Assembly: GCF_038592985.1 (NCBI RefSeq)
Contig: NZ_CP151951.1
Coordinates: 4,269,001 to 4,333,000 of the forward strand
Direction: 5' to 3'
Source: Paenibacillus sp. FSL R10-2782
GTDB lineage: Bacteria > Bacillota > Bacilli > Paenibacillales > Paenibacillaceae
DNA: 64,000 nt
A model generated the notes under the pieces. That model worked only from the letters and a program-made list of their open reading frames with translations. It was not told the origin of the DNA and ran no database searches. Of the stretch, positions 1-9,144 are shown piece after piece; positions within the stretch are counted from its first letter, which is position 1, and every line of letters starts with the position of its first letter. Made by a program: the position numbers and the translations under genes.

Positions 1-548
1 TCCTCGACGCGGTGAGGAAGCCCCGGATGCTGGCGCACATAATTGGCCGTTTCCCGGATGACTTCGGTGAGCTGATGGCTGACCGGCTGCTCCTGCGGCT
101 CCTTGCGGTCGGCACGCAGCAAATGTATCATGAGCTGCTTCAGGATTAGCCTGCCCTCCTCCTCGGCCCCGTAAGCGAGTTCCAGGCGCAGACGGACGTA
201 CCTGGCAAGCATATGCTCCACCTCGACCATTTCCTCCAGCATTCGATAGCTGGCAGGGATGATCTCCGGCTGCTCGGTAAGATCAAAATGGATATAGGTA
301 AGTACTAGCGGCTTCTGAGGGTTATGTGTGGCATGAGTATCATCCCCCGGCTTGAACAGGAAGCAACTTCCTTTGCTTACCGGAAAGGATTCCCCGTTCA
401 ATACAACCGTTCCTTCACCGCTCCATACATAAAATAAATCATAGTTTGGCATCGGCCTTTCGCGCACCTGCCATTTCCAGCCCGGCTCGCACACAATTTT
501 GGCAAAGGCGGACAACAGGATGAACGATGACGCAGACGTATCCAGCAA
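1..548 (-). CDS. AraC-family transcriptional regulator, N-terminal part (runs off the window)
   Basis: Minus-strand reading is open from a TTG start at 548 to the window edge, about 182 residues. An AAGGAGG site sits about 7 bases upstream of the TTG. The N-terminal ~90 residues read like the cupin sensor domain of AraC regulators (W-x-V-x-x-R-x-x-P-N-Y-D-L-F-Y-V-x-S-G-E-G, then F-K-P-G-D-D-T-H). A helical linker follows, and the reading ends just where the two helix-turn-helix motifs should begin (Y-V-R-Q-H-P). Such proteins usually bind a small ligand and activate a nearby sugar or stress operon, but the target genes are outside the window. The DNA-binding half is not visible, so the family call is inferred from the sensor domain and linker. 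Confidence 0.75.
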   Translation of the reverse strand, partial: MLDTSASSFILLSAFAKIVCEPGWKWQVRERPMPNYDLFYVWSGEGTVVLNGESFPVSKGSCFLFKPGDDTHATHNPQKPLVLTYIHFDLTEQPEIIPASYRMLEEMVEVEHMLARYVRLRLELAYGAEEEGRLILKQLMIHLLRADRKEPQEQPVSHQLTEVIRETANYVRQHPGLPHRVE

Positions 549-728
549 AACCTGCACCTCCTTATGCTATTCTTTCGTTGTCCCAGATCCCGTTAAATTA
601 TAATATAAGCGCAGAACAGCCATTACGCAAAAAATAAAGCTTTTCCTCCATTTCTTGCTTTTTAATTTTGTGTAAGTGTTTTTCTTTTTCTGGGACGCTT
701 TTGCGTGACGCTTACCGTGTGTAATGCT

Positions 729-734
729 ATAATA
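729..734 (+). promoter_or_regulatory. -10 element for the aminotransferase gene
   Basis: A perfect TATAAT lies 35 bases before the chosen ATG. No strong -35 box is present at the ideal 17-base spacing, so the promoter may depend on an activator. Confidence 0.4.
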
Positions 735-768
735 TGTAATCAAAATGACTTGGAAGGATGAAACCGGA

Positions 769-2067
769 ATGAATCCACTGGCAGCGCAGTTAAACCGCAA
801 CATTCAGGCAGGCAACGAGCATGTATATGAAATGCTTTCTCTTTTAGGTAAAGAGATTTATTTCCCAAAAGAAGGAATTTTGAGTCAATCGGCAGAGGCG
901 GGGAAACTTGCTAAAAAATATAACGCTACGATTGGTATTGCTACCGAGGGTAGCGGCCCTATGCATTTGGGGGTCATTCAGGAGAAGCTGTCCGCATACA
1001 GCCCCAAGGACCTGTACCCTTATGCGCCCCCTGCGGGCAAGCCTGAGCTGCGTAGTGTATGGCGGGAAAAAATGCTGAAGGAAAACCCGTCGCTGGCGGG
1101 AAAAAGCTACGGCCTACCGGTGGTTACGAACGCGCTGACTCATGGTTTGAGCATCGTTGCCGACCTCTTTACAGATGAAGGGGATGCTGTCATTTATCCA
1201 GACAAAAACTGGGAAAACTATGAACTGACCTTCGGTATTCGCCGTCATGGACGATTGGTAAATTTCCCATTGTTCACAGAGGACCAACATTTTAATAGTG
1301 ATGGGTTACGCGAAGCACTGCTAGCGCAGAAGGATTACGGCAAAGCCATTGTTGTGTTGAACTTCCCGAACAACCCGACTGGCTATACACCGGGAGTCGA
1401 AGAGGGCAAAGCCATTGTTGCTGCCATTCAGGAAGCTGCGGAAGCAGGCATCAATGTCGTAGTTGTAACAGATGACGCTTATTTTGGTCTGTTCTTCGAG
1501 GACTCCCTGCATGAATCGCTATTCGGCCAGTTAGCTGGACTTCATCCAAGAATTTTACCAGTCAAAATTGACGGAGCCACCAAAGAAGAATTCGTTTGGG
1601 GCTTCCGTGTCGGATTTATTACCTTTGCTTCGGAACATCAGGACGTGCTGAGCGCACTGGAGCAAAAAGCATTGGGAATTATACGGGCAACGATTTCCAG
1701 CGGCCCTCACCCGTCGCAAACCTTCGTGCTGGATGCTCTCAAATCACCGGATTTTGAGCAACAGAAGGAAGAAAAGTTCCAAATCATGAAAGGCCGGGCC
1801 AACAAGGTCAAGGCGCTACTTGATAGCGGAAAATACGGAGATGTATGGAGCTACTATCCTTTCAACTCGGGTTATTTCATGTGTCTCAAGCTGAACGGCT
1901 TGTCCGCCGAACAACTGCGCACACATCTGCTGGAGCAATATGGGGTGGGAACGATTGCACTGGGTGAGCATGATCTCCGTATCGCGTTCTCCTGTATCGA
2001 GGAAGAATATCTGGAAGACTTGTACGATATTGTTTATCGTGGTGTGCAAGACTTATTGAACGCCTAA
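769..2067 (+). CDS. Pyridoxal-phosphate aminotransferase, class I/II (aspartate aminotransferase-like)
   Basis: 432 residues, fold-type I PLP enzyme. Visible landmarks are the N-F-P-N-N-P-T-G substrate/cofactor segment, the T-D-D-A-Y cofactor aspartate, the Schiff-base lysine at about residue 272 (D-G-A-T-K-E-E) and the C-terminal R-I-A-F-S arginine that binds the substrate carboxylate. An in-frame ATG lies 8 codons upstream, but a GGAAGGA site sits 8 bases before the ATG at 769 and a TATAAT lies only ~35 bases further up, so the internal ATG is preferred. The amino-acid substrate cannot be read from sequence. The gene stands alone between a divergent AraC gene and a convergent kinase gene. 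Confidence 0.85.
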   Translation: MNPLAAQLNRNIQAGNEHVYEMLSLLGKEIYFPKEGILSQSAEAGKLAKKYNATIGIATEGSGPMHLGVIQEKLSAYSPKDLYPYAPPAGKPELRSVWREKMLKENPSLAGKSYGLPVVTNALTHGLSIVADLFTDEGDAVIYPDKNWENYELTFGIRRHGRLVNFPLFTEDQHFNSDGLREALLAQKDYGKAIVVLNFPNNPTGYTPGVEEGKAIVAAIQEAAEAGINVVVVTDDAYFGLFFEDSLHESLFGQLAGLHPRILPVKIDGATKEEFVWGFRVGFITFASEHQDVLSALEQKALGIIRATISSGPHPSQTFVLDALKSPDFEQQKEEKFQIMKGRANKVKALLDSGKYGDVWSYYPFNSGYFMCLKLNGLSAEQLRTHLLEQYGVGTIALGEHDLRIAFSCIEEEYLEDLYDIVYRGVQDLLNA

Positions 2068-2112
2068 TCTAATCGGTCGGTATGAACTGGTTAGACTTAT
2101 AGCTGGATTAAG

Positions 2113-2139
2113 CGGTGTGCCGGATGTTGCGGCATACCG
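2113..2139. terminator. Rho-independent terminator between convergent genes
   Basis: A 10-bp stem (CGGTGTGCCG / CGGCATACCG, one G-U pair) with a 7-base loop, followed by TTCTTT on the plus strand. It lies downstream of the aminotransferase and also downstream of the convergent histidine kinase. Confidence 0.65.
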
Positions 2140-2184
2140 TTCTTTATATCCCCTGTTGAACGATTCATTCCCAACTCGAAGCAC

Positions 2185-3462
2185 TTATCCCTCAGCAGCC
2201 AGCAAAGATTGTTGTGCCAGCGGCAGCAAAATGATAACCTCCGTACCCGCTCCCGGCTCGCTCTCATACCGTATACTGCCGTTCATCGCTTCAATCATGC
2301 GAAAAGAGACTGCTGTTCCCAGCCCTGTTCCTACTTCTTTGGTCGAAAAAAACAAAGTGCCTACACGTTCCAGATGCTCCGGGCTCATGCCTTTTCCACT
2401 ATCCTTGATATTCAGACATGCCTTCTCTTCCTGAACTACCAGCTTTATGTCTACCTTGCCTCCATCTTCCGCAGCCTCAATCGCATTTTTCGTGATATGA
2501 ATTAACGCCTGCAACAGTTGATTACGATCCGTATGTAGATATATATTATTCCTCAGCTCCGTCTGCATTCTTACGCCTTGCTTGGCCGCCATCGGTTTCA
2601 GGAGCAGAACAATCTGTTGAACCATACCGGACAAATCCATCAGCTCCGTCTTCCCAATCTGTGGCTTGGATAAATTCAAATAGTCGCTAATGATTCTTTC
2701 AGCCCGATCCACCTCCGCCAGCGCCAGCGCCATATATCTGCGGTTTTTTCCTTCCAGCCCTGACTGGGCCATTTGCAGGAACCCTTTTACGACCGTCAAC
2801 GGATTACGAACTTCGTGAGCCATGGAAGCGGCCAGTTCCCCTAACGTATTGAGACGTTCAGCATATTTGATCTTTTTTCTCATCTCTTCCCGTTCGAGAC
2901 TAAACTCCATCCAGCAAGAGGCAGCTCCGATACTTAGAAATTGAATTATAGCAAACCAAAGAACCCCCTTGATCAGCTCGACTTCATCCTCATTCAGTCT
3001 GCCGTTGGCCCAGGAATGCATCATAAGAACAACCAGCATGATCACATTCATCCACACACTCATGAGCAAGTTTATCAATACTCGGGCCAGCATGCCTTTG
3101 AGCTGCATAAATTTTTTTCTCACCAAGAGAGGTACGAGATAACATAACAGCATGCTAAGCAGCCCCACACCGATGGAATCAGGTCCAACATAAATGCGGG
3201 CCAGCATCATGAGTGTTATATTCACTAGTCCTGCTCCGGGGCCAAAATATAAAACGGAGAGGATCAGCGGAACATATCGGAGATCCCAAAGGAAGCCGTA
3301 CCAGCTATACGAGAAAATAAGACAAAGCACAGAAGAGATACCCAGCACCCCTCCCATGAGCAATGGGGTCTGTTTCATATGTCGATAATCCGATAAAGCG
3401 CTGTACACCAGCAAGGGTACAAAAACCAGAAATATATTCACGAGCAGCTTGTCTGCCAGCAT
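2185..3462 (-). CDS. Membrane sensor histidine kinase, KinB-like (sporulation phosphorelay type)
   Basis: About 425 residues from the ATG at 3462. The N-terminal ~170 residues form five or six hydrophobic segments with almost no extracytoplasmic domain, the layout of KinB-type sporulation kinases (5TMR_LYT group). The H-box is A-S-M-A-H-E-V-R-N-P-L-T with phospho-accepting His at about residue 216. The N box (T-K-N-A-I-E-A-A), G1 box (D-S-G-K-G-M) and G2 box (G-T-G-L-G) of the ATPase domain follow. No response regulator is adjacent, as is usual for phosphorelay kinases feeding Spo0F. Starts further up are possible, including a TTG at 3519 with an upstream GAGAGG. Role in sporulation is inferred from architecture. 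An Sda homologue, which inhibits such kinases, is encoded at 42.3 kb. Confidence 0.75.
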   Translation of the reverse strand: MLADKLLVNIFLVFVPLLVYSALSDYRHMKQTPLLMGGVLGISSVLCLIFSYSWYGFLWDLRYVPLILSVLYFGPGAGLVNITLMMLARIYVGPDSIGVGLLSMLLCYLVPLLVRKKFMQLKGMLARVLINLLMSVWMNVIMLVVLMMHSWANGRLNEDEVELIKGVLWFAIIQFLSIGAASCWMEFSLEREEMRKKIKYAERLNTLGELAASMAHEVRNPLTVVKGFLQMAQSGLEGKNRRYMALALAEVDRAERIISDYLNLSKPQIGKTELMDLSGMVQQIVLLLKPMAAKQGVRMQTELRNNIYLHTDRNQLLQALIHITKNAIEAAEDGGKVDIKLVVQEEKACLNIKDSGKGMSPEHLERVGTLFFSTKEVGTGLGTAVSFRMIEAMNGSIRYESEPGAGTEVIILLPLAQQSLLAAEG

Positions 3463-3668
3463 CTCGTCGTTCCCACTTTCCAAGTAATAATGATTATATA
3501 CTTCTTCTATTCTCGACAAAACGTGTCTTTTCCTCTCTATCCCCTCATATCCGCTGAAAAAAATAAGGCGATCCGGCAATGTACCTCCACGTTGGCCCAC
3601 GCAATCCGAAAATCGGCTTCATAATATACGGTGTATCCTACATCACAAGGACCGAGAGGAGAATGAGC

Positions 3669-3785
3669 ATGGGAGCAGAAGAAACAAGAGGCGGTTACGG
3701 TGGTTTCGGCGCATTCACAAGCACAGGAACGATTCTGGTGCTGTTCATTTTGTTAGTGATCATCAGCAAAACGATTTTCATTTAA
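3669..3785 (+). CDS. YjcZ-family small sporulation-associated membrane peptide
   Basis: 38 residues. A glycine/aromatic-rich head (G-G-Y-G-G-F-G-A-F) is followed by a single hydrophobic segment ending F-I-L-L-V-I-I, the hallmark of the YjcZ/sporulation peptide family. Two ATGs are close together (3663 and 3669). The GAGAGGAG site is spaced correctly only for the second, so 3669 is chosen. The gene is divergent from the KinB-like kinase. Its molecular function is not known; family members are typically made late in sporulation. Confidence 0.8.
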   Translation: MGAEETRGGYGGFGAFTSTGTILVLFILLVIISKTIFI

Positions 3786-3834
3786 GCAGGCGGACATCTG
3801 CGCCCACGGCCGACAAATAGCAGTACCCACGCAA

Positions 3835-3880
3835 AAAGGCTATTCTGCAAACAGCGCTTGCTGCTTACGGAATAGCCTTT
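3835..3880. terminator. Bidirectional terminator between the YjcZ gene and ecsB
   Basis: An 11-bp perfect stem (AAAGGCTATTC / GAATAGCCTTT) is flanked by A-rich sequence on the left and GTTTTT on the right, so it can work for both convergent genes. Confidence 0.8.
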
Positions 3881-3903
3881 GTTTTTACTTTATACACACA
3901 GGA

Positions 3904-5133
3904 TCAAACTTCTTCCTCATCTTGACCGTCCAGACGCCATTTTTTCGCCTGAGCGCCTCGTACCAGGTATACTACCAGCACTCCACCAGCCAGCGTAAGC
4001 AGTGTGGTGATCAGCCCTTCAGTTCCTCTCAACAAAAAAGGAAGCCACAGGATGACCGCAACCGGCAACAGCAGCCGTACAACAAAGTCCAGGAAAGACG
4101 CACGACGGGTATGTACAGGAAGCGGATAGAGCTGAAGCCATAGCGAATCCTTATGGTACTGCCTTAACGAAGTAATCTGCACGCCGATCAGGAATATAAA
4201 AAATAAATACACAGCGATACCGATCCAGCTCGTATGCGTGATCCATATAATCAACAGGCCGAGGATCCCCAGTCGTATCACCATCCCCACAGGCTCTGTG
4301 CGCACAAAGGTCTTAAACAGCAGGTAACGATAAGCACCCCTTTTGTCCCACGGTATGTTACCGCCTAACCAGGACAACCAGCGACGCGGAGTCACTCTCT
4401 GCGTAAGGGCCGGCACATCAACAAACCAGCCCAAAGTACGCATCACACGGGCAGCCTGTACGCCTTCTGTACGGATCAGGTTCTCCCATGCCACCAACAG
4501 CTTGACCGGAAAACGCAGGACAAGCACGTACACCACACCCACCAGCACGATAAACGGCAAGCTGCGCAGCGGAGGCTGCCACAGCCATGCGGCTACCAGC
4601 AGCACGGCCAGCGCCCAGCGAAGCAGACGATACGCCATACTCGCACTGCGCGATACCATGCGCAGCTCCTGCCAGCCCCCATAGCTAAACAGCAGCTTCA
4701 GCAGCACGAACAGCAGTATGGTCAGCAGTAGTGGCTTAGGCGCAGTATCGCTGCGGATATACAACGGCCACGCGATCACAAGCAGCAACAGCAGACCAAA
4801 TATTTTATACACCACGCCACGGATACGGCTGGACTTAAAATATTCGTGCATCGCATGCTCCTGAGGACGCAGGAAGACGATATCGGCTTCGTTCAAATAC
4901 GTACGGAAGCTCATATGAGCGATCGGAACGGCTACAGTGAGCATAATCCAGCGGATGGGCAAATCCGGCGGGATATGCATAATCAGCGACGTGTACCACG
5001 CGGCAAAGGCAATCAGCGCAAAGCCGAAGACGACCGCCAGGCCGCTCTGAATGACATAGCCGAGATAAGGCAGCACTTGTCCCCAGAACGCAGCACGTCT
5101 TTCTTTATGCAAGCGTTGCAAATCCATGCTCAT
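3904..5133 (-). CDS. ecsB: ABC transporter permease, EcsB-like
   Basis: 409 residues, a polytopic membrane protein with roughly eight to ten hydrophobic segments in two halves and a basic C-terminal tail ending in acidic residues. Length, the early H-K-E-R-R-A-A-F-W motif and its position directly after an EcsA-type ATPase match the EcsB permease family. Its ATG overlaps the ecsA stop codon (ATGA), so the two are translationally coupled. In Bacillus, EcsAB influences secretion, competence and regulated intramembrane proteolysis; the transported substrate is unknown. Assignment rests on family and gene pairing. Confidence 0.8.
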   Translation of the reverse strand: MSMDLQRLHKERRAAFWGQVLPYLGYVIQSGLAVVFGFALIAFAAWYTSLIMHIPPDLPIRWIMLTVAVPIAHMSFRTYLNEADIVFLRPQEHAMHEYFKSSRIRGVVYKIFGLLLLLVIAWPLYIRSDTAPKPLLLTILLFVLLKLLFSYGGWQELRMVSRSASMAYRLLRWALAVLLVAAWLWQPPLRSLPFIVLVGVVYVLVLRFPVKLLVAWENLIRTEGVQAARVMRTLGWFVDVPALTQRVTPRRWLSWLGGNIPWDKRGAYRYLLFKTFVRTEPVGMVIRLGILGLLIIWITHTSWIGIAVYLFFIFLIGVQITSLRQYHKDSLWLQLYPLPVHTRRASFLDFVVRLLLPVAVILWLPFLLRGTEGLITTLLTLAGGVLVVYLVRGAQAKKWRLDGQDEEEV

Positions 5134-5876
5134 TCCCTGCCCTGTACCAGCTCATAAAATGCATCTTCCAGCGGCATGCCCGGCTTACCCGCCTGTGCTG
5201 TCACTTCATCCAGCGTGCCCTGTGCAATGATGGCACCCTGATGAAGCACAATGAAACGATCACAATAATTTTCAATCGTGGACAAAATATGAGAACTGAG
5301 TAAAATGGACGAGCCCGAGCGCTTCATTTCCAGCATAAAATCAAGCAGGGAACGAATACCGAGCGGGTCCAGACCCAAAAATGGCTCATCAATGACATAC
5401 AGTGGCGGCCCAGCCAAAAATGCGCACATAATCATCACTTTCTGGCGCATCCCTTTGGAGAGATGCATCGACATGCTTCCACTCTTATCCCGCATACGGA
5501 ACAAGTCCAGCATTTGGTCACTGCGGGTGCGAAAATCAGCTTCATTGACTCCATACGCTCTGGCAGTGAATTCCATATGCTCCATTACGGTCATTTCGGG
5601 ATACAGCTCTGGAGACTCGGGTACAAAGGCAATGGCTCCTTGATACTGCTCGGGATTTTCCGCCTGCTTATGTCCCTGCACGCGAATTTCTCCCGCCTGC
5701 GGTGTCATCAGGCCCAAAATATGCTTCATCGTCGTACTTTTCCCGGCTCCGTTCAGACCGATCAGCCCCACCATTTCGCCCGGCTTTACATCCAGAGAAA
5801 TCTGGTGCAGCACCGGGCGCTTGGCGCTGTATCCGCCTGTCAGTCCATTAATTTGCAATACAGGCTGTTGTTCCAT
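5130..5876 (-). CDS. ecsA: ABC transporter ATP-binding protein, EcsA-like
   Basis: 248 residues from an ATG with an upstream AGAGGGGGA site; a GTG six codons earlier lacks a spaced site. Walker A (G-L-N-G-A-G-K-S-T), ABC signature in the variant form L-S-K-G-M-R-Q-K, Walker B (Y-V-I-D-E-P) and a D-loop (G-L-D-P-L-G) are all present in order. It powers the EcsB permease encoded next and overlaps it by 4 bases. The gene begins 18 bases after the upstream DEAD-box helicase stop, so all three may be cotranscribed. Confidence 0.85.
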   Translation of the reverse strand: MEQQPVLQINGLTGGYSAKRPVLHQISLDVKPGEMVGLIGLNGAGKSTTMKHILGLMTPQAGEIRVQGHKQAENPEQYQGAIAFVPESPELYPEMTVMEHMEFTARAYGVNEADFRTRSDQMLDLFRMRDKSGSMSMHLSKGMRQKVMIMCAFLAGPPLYVIDEPFLGLDPLGIRSLLDFMLEMKRSGSSILLSSHILSTIENYCDRFIVLHQGAIIAQGTLDEVTAQAGKPGMPLEDAFYELVQGRE

Positions 5877-5894
5877 GGCTCCCCCTCTTCTCAC

Positions 5895-7286
5895 TTATCC
5901 GTTCGGCTTTGACCCTTTTTCCTTCAGCCATCTTGGCGCTCCCTTGTTTTTACGCTCACGCTCGCGCTGCGCTTTCCCTGCTTTGGACAAGGCCGCTCCT
6001 TTGCTCTTGCCTGGAGCCGAGCCATTTGCCGCAGTTCTGCCAGGACGACCGTTCTCACCGCGGGCAGGCGCCTTGCGGCTTTCCGTGGCTGCTCCGTCAG
6101 AATTGGCTCTGGCTTCGGAAGGCCTTACAGGCGCACGTTTGACATCCACCGGACGCGGCACGACAACCCGGCCTCCGTACAACGCACGCTCCGCAATGTC
6201 GATGCCCAGTTCACGGGAAAATTTACGCATGATGAACGTTTCACGGTCGGTAACAACCGACGCAACCAACCCTTTACGACCCATCCGTCCGGTCCGTCCT
6301 GCACGGTGAACATAAGCCTGACTGTCCGTAGCCGGATCAAAATGGATCACCATTTCCAGTCCCTCAATATCCAGACCACGGGCTGCCACATCGGAAGCAA
6401 TCAGCACCTTGAGCTTGTCCGCACGAAACTGGGCAAGCACATTGGTACGTGTAACTTTGTCCGCATCGCCATACAGGGATGCTGTAGTCAGTCCCATATG
6501 CTTGAGCTTGGCCTCAATCTCTCCGATGGCATTGGTGGTATTGACGAACACCAGCGCTTTTCTCGGATTAAAATGACGCACCAGTCGGCGCAGCATGTCC
6601 ACCTTATCCCGTTCTTCAGATACAAAGTAGTAGTGTTCCAAACCGCTGGCCGTCTTCTGGTCGGGATCAATCCCGATTTCCACATAATCCTTCATTTCCC
6701 GCTTGGCCAGCGCTTGAATTTCGTCGTTCAGCGTTGCGGACAAAAATACTAACTGACGGTCACGCTGGGCAGTGCCCAAGATGTTCGTGACATCGCTTGC
6801 TCCCCCGAGCTGGAACATCTGATCCACCTCGTCGATGACGATGGTTGTAATGTTGTGCATTTTCAGCTTCTTGGAAGCGATGAGTTCCCGTACACGTCCC
6901 GGTGTGCCGACCACAAGCTGGGGATGGTCCTTCAGCTTCTCGATCTGGCGCTTGACTGCCGCTCCGCCGATCAGGCCGAGCACACGGATGCCGCGATGCT
7001 CCCCATAACGCTGGCCTTCGCGTACAATTTGCATCGCCAGCTCCTGACTGGGAGCCAGGATCAGCTTTTGCGTGGCCTTTTTCTGCGGGTCAATGGCTTG
7101 CAGCAGCGGCAGCAAGTAAGCCAGCGTCTTCCCTGTGCCAGTCTGCGAACGCGCCAATACATGCCTGCCCTTGATCATTTCTGGTATAGCCTGCGCCTGA
7201 ACTGGCGAAGGCTGTGTAATCTCATGCTCAGCCAGCTTGGTCAACAGATCTTGTTCCACGCCGAGCGATTCAAAATTCAATGTCAT
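5895..7286 (-). CDS. DEAD-box ATP-dependent RNA helicase with basic C-terminal tail
   Basis: 463 residues. Helicase motifs appear in order: Q motif (P-S-P-V-Q-A-Q-A-I-P), motif I (S-Q-T-G-T-G-K-T), the P-G-R-V motif, motif II as D-E-V-D instead of the usual D-E-A-D, S-A-T, the A-R-G-L-D motif and H-R-A-G-R-T-G-R. The last ~90 residues are lysine/arginine/alanine/glycine-rich and low complexity, a likely RNA-binding tail rather than a folded RRM. It probably acts in ribosome assembly or RNA turnover. The ATG at 7286 is used; an upstream TTG lies too close to its GGGG site. DEVD is a known motif II variant. Confidence 0.85.
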   Translation of the reverse strand: MTLNFESLGVEQDLLTKLAEHEITQPSPVQAQAIPEMIKGRHVLARSQTGTGKTLAYLLPLLQAIDPQKKATQKLILAPSQELAMQIVREGQRYGEHRGIRVLGLIGGAAVKRQIEKLKDHPQLVVGTPGRVRELIASKKLKMHNITTIVIDEVDQMFQLGGASDVTNILGTAQRDRQLVFLSATLNDEIQALAKREMKDYVEIGIDPDQKTASGLEHYYFVSEERDKVDMLRRLVRHFNPRKALVFVNTTNAIGEIEAKLKHMGLTTASLYGDADKVTRTNVLAQFRADKLKVLIASDVAARGLDIEGLEMVIHFDPATDSQAYVHRAGRTGRMGRKGLVASVVTDRETFIMRKFSRELGIDIAERALYGGRVVVPRPVDVKRAPVRPSEARANSDGAATESRKAPARGENGRPGRTAANGSAPGKSKGAALSKAGKAQRERERKNKGAPRWLKEKGSKPNG

Positions 7287-7398
7287 GAAAAGGTCCAACC
7301 CCTATACGTAAATTCGTTACTCTCCATTATATGCGAAAACCGCCCTGTAACCAAATGCAGATATTTAGTCATACCTCCCTTTTATTCAAAATGACAAA

Positions 7399-7440
7399 AA
7401 AGATGTCCCTCCACCATCACATGGTTTGCGGGACATCTTT
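7399..7440 (-). terminator. Terminator of the short-chain dehydrogenase gene
   Basis: An 11-bp stem (AAAGATGTCCC / GGGACATCTTT) followed on the minus strand by TTTTTTGTC. It overlaps the stop codon of the dehydrogenase gene. Confidence 0.8.
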
Positions 7441-8219
7441 TATTTTTTGTTCATCACGCCATGGCCCAACCTGTCGGTCAGCCTGGGAGCAAGCTGGTAC
7501 AGCTTGAGAAAAGGAGATATCCACCGTGGCAGATTAACCTCCTCCTTGCGAAGCTCCATCGCTCTCACGATGTGCTGAGCCACCTTGTCCGGCTTTAGCA
7601 TAAACCAGCCTACATTACGAACATATCCGCCCGAAGGATCAGCGAGGTCAAAAAACGGCGTGTCAATCGGTCCGGGGTTAATCGTTGTTAGCGTAACTCC
7701 GCTCCCGCGCAGTTCCTGCCGAAGCGCATTGCTGAACCCTAGCAGTGCATGCTTCGTTGCTGTGTAGGAGGACGATTTGGCTGTCCCGATTTTACCGGCC
7801 ATGGATGCCACATTGACGATCTGTCCCGTACCTCTTGCTGTCATTTGCGGCAGAAATGCCTTGATACAGCGGACAGCGCCCATATAATTCACATCCATCA
7901 TTTGTTCAAACTCCGTCAAGTCTGTCTCATGAAAATAATCAAACTTCCCGTAACCTGCGTTGTTGAGCAAAATATCGACCCGTCCGAACTGCTCCAGCAC
8001 ACGGGCAGCCACGGCCTCTACCTGCTCTTGACGAGTGACGTCCAGAGGGATCAACTCATGCCTGCCACTAATTCCGGCTGACACTTGTTCAAGCCGTTCC
8101 TGCGAACGCGCAGTCAAAATAGGAATCGCACCCTTTTCGCTCAGCAACCGTGCGCAGAGGGCACCAATTCCACTGGATGCACCTGTAATGACAACCACCT
8201 TGTTTTGCAATGTACTCAT
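7440..8219 (-). CDS. Short-chain dehydrogenase/reductase (SDR), DltE/YqjQ-like
   Basis: 259 residues. Classical SDR signatures are present: the T-G-A-S-S-G-I-G NAD(P) motif, the N-N-A-G motif, the catalytic Y-T-A-T-K and the P-G-P-I-D-T loop. The first of two near ATGs directly abuts the GGAGGG site, so the second (8219) is chosen. The extended C-terminus after the catalytic domain is seen in the DltE/YqjQ subgroup, often annotated as short-chain oxidoreductases of unknown substrate. Single gene, with its own terminator overlapping the stop. Confidence 0.85.
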   Translation of the reverse strand: MSTLQNKVVVITGASSGIGALCARLLSEKGAIPILTARSQERLEQVSAGISGRHELIPLDVTRQEQVEAVAARVLEQFGRVDILLNNAGYGKFDYFHETDLTEFEQMMDVNYMGAVRCIKAFLPQMTARGTGQIVNVASMAGKIGTAKSSSYTATKHALLGFSNALRQELRGSGVTLTTINPGPIDTPFFDLADPSGGYVRNVGWFMLKPDKVAQHIVRAMELRKEEVNLPRWISPFLKLYQLAPRLTDRLGHGVMNKK

Positions 8220-8258
8220 GGACATCCCTCCATATTAAAGAAACCTGCTTCTTTAATA

Positions 8259-8723
8259 TTAAGAGATCATCACCTGAATATCCAGCTCACCGATCCCTTC
8301 CATCGTAAGCGGAATATAAAGGGCACGCTGAGGTACGAAGGAGGTCAAGTTTTCCGACTTCATGACCTGCGGAGGCGTAATGTCGACTACAATCCCCTGA
8401 TTGGACAAAATCGTGCTGGCATTACCGCTGATCATATTTCCCAATTCAGAAATGGCGCTTTTGCCCATCTCATCAATTTCAGTCAAAACGAATCCGCCCA
8501 TCATCGCCGATACCATGCGCAACGCTACCTGTTCATTCAGGCCGAACACAATATTTCCGCTAAGCTGTCCGGTCATCCCGATCATAATCCAAATATGGTC
8601 ATCCACCAGCTCGACATTTTTCACACCGAGATCGCCGGGTGAGGGAGAGATTTGGATCAATTGTTCAATGACCCGCCGCGCCGACTCCAAAAAAGGATTT
8701 ATCACTTCTGCCTTCACGATCAT
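8259..8723 (-). CDS. cheX: CheX/CheC-family chemotaxis phosphatase
   Basis: 154 residues. The helix containing S-E-L-G-N-M-I-S-G-N-A carries the E-x-x-N active-site pair that CheX and CheC use to dephosphorylate CheY-P. Only one such helix is obvious, and length and spacing favour CheX, which works as a dimer. No other chemotaxis genes are adjacent. The start ATG is followed by I-V-K-A-E-V-I-N-P-F, a typical CheX beginning. Confidence 0.8.
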   Translation of the reverse strand: MIVKAEVINPFLESARRVIEQLIQISPSPGDLGVKNVELVDDHIWIMIGMTGQLSGNIVFGLNEQVALRMVSAMMGGFVLTEIDEMGKSAISELGNMISGNASTILSNQGIVVDITPPQVMKSENLTSFVPQRALYIPLTMEGIGELDIQVMIS

Positions 8724-9144
8724 TGCGCCCCTTTACGATGGGCTTTTAGACACACAACAAAAGTCCCATTTTAATTTGAATTTTATTTTTCAAAATGATG
8801 CATAACGAATCAACCTTCAATAAAATACTCTCTCTATCACTTATCGACAGCTATCCGGCAATTTTTTATAGCCGAATCACAAAAAATGTGAATAATGTCC
8901 TATTCCATCGCTTTCCATCGAATTCAAATGGATTACTTTTGATGTATAGCAGGACTTTAGTCTTTATTTTCCAATATACCATACTTCACGGTGTTCTGCT
9001 TCGATTCATTGCCCTTCCCGCTCGAATAACCTATAATTTAATGAAATAAGCATAACGATGGTTTTACATATGCACATGTGGATTTGTGAAAAATCCTCAG
9101 GCTGTATTGCTGCGACAGAATTAAGAAAAGAGAGGAGGAACTTC
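8724..9144. other. Gene-free intergenic region upstream of a LysR gene
   Basis: AT-rich region with no supported reading frame. A promoter pointing at the LysR gene is listed separately. Apart from that I see no repeat, hairpin or RNA motif. Confidence 0.6.
9009..9037 (+). promoter_or_regulatory. Sigma-A-type promoter for the LysR gene
   Basis: TTGCCC at 9009-9014 and a perfect TATAAT at 9032-9037, separated by 17 bases. It lies ~110 bases upstream of the LysR start. Confidence 0.6.

Noticed and set aside
5463..5912. 149-codon plus-strand open frame
   Set aside because: Lies wholly opposite ecsA, which has all ABC motifs. No start signal and no family resemblance.
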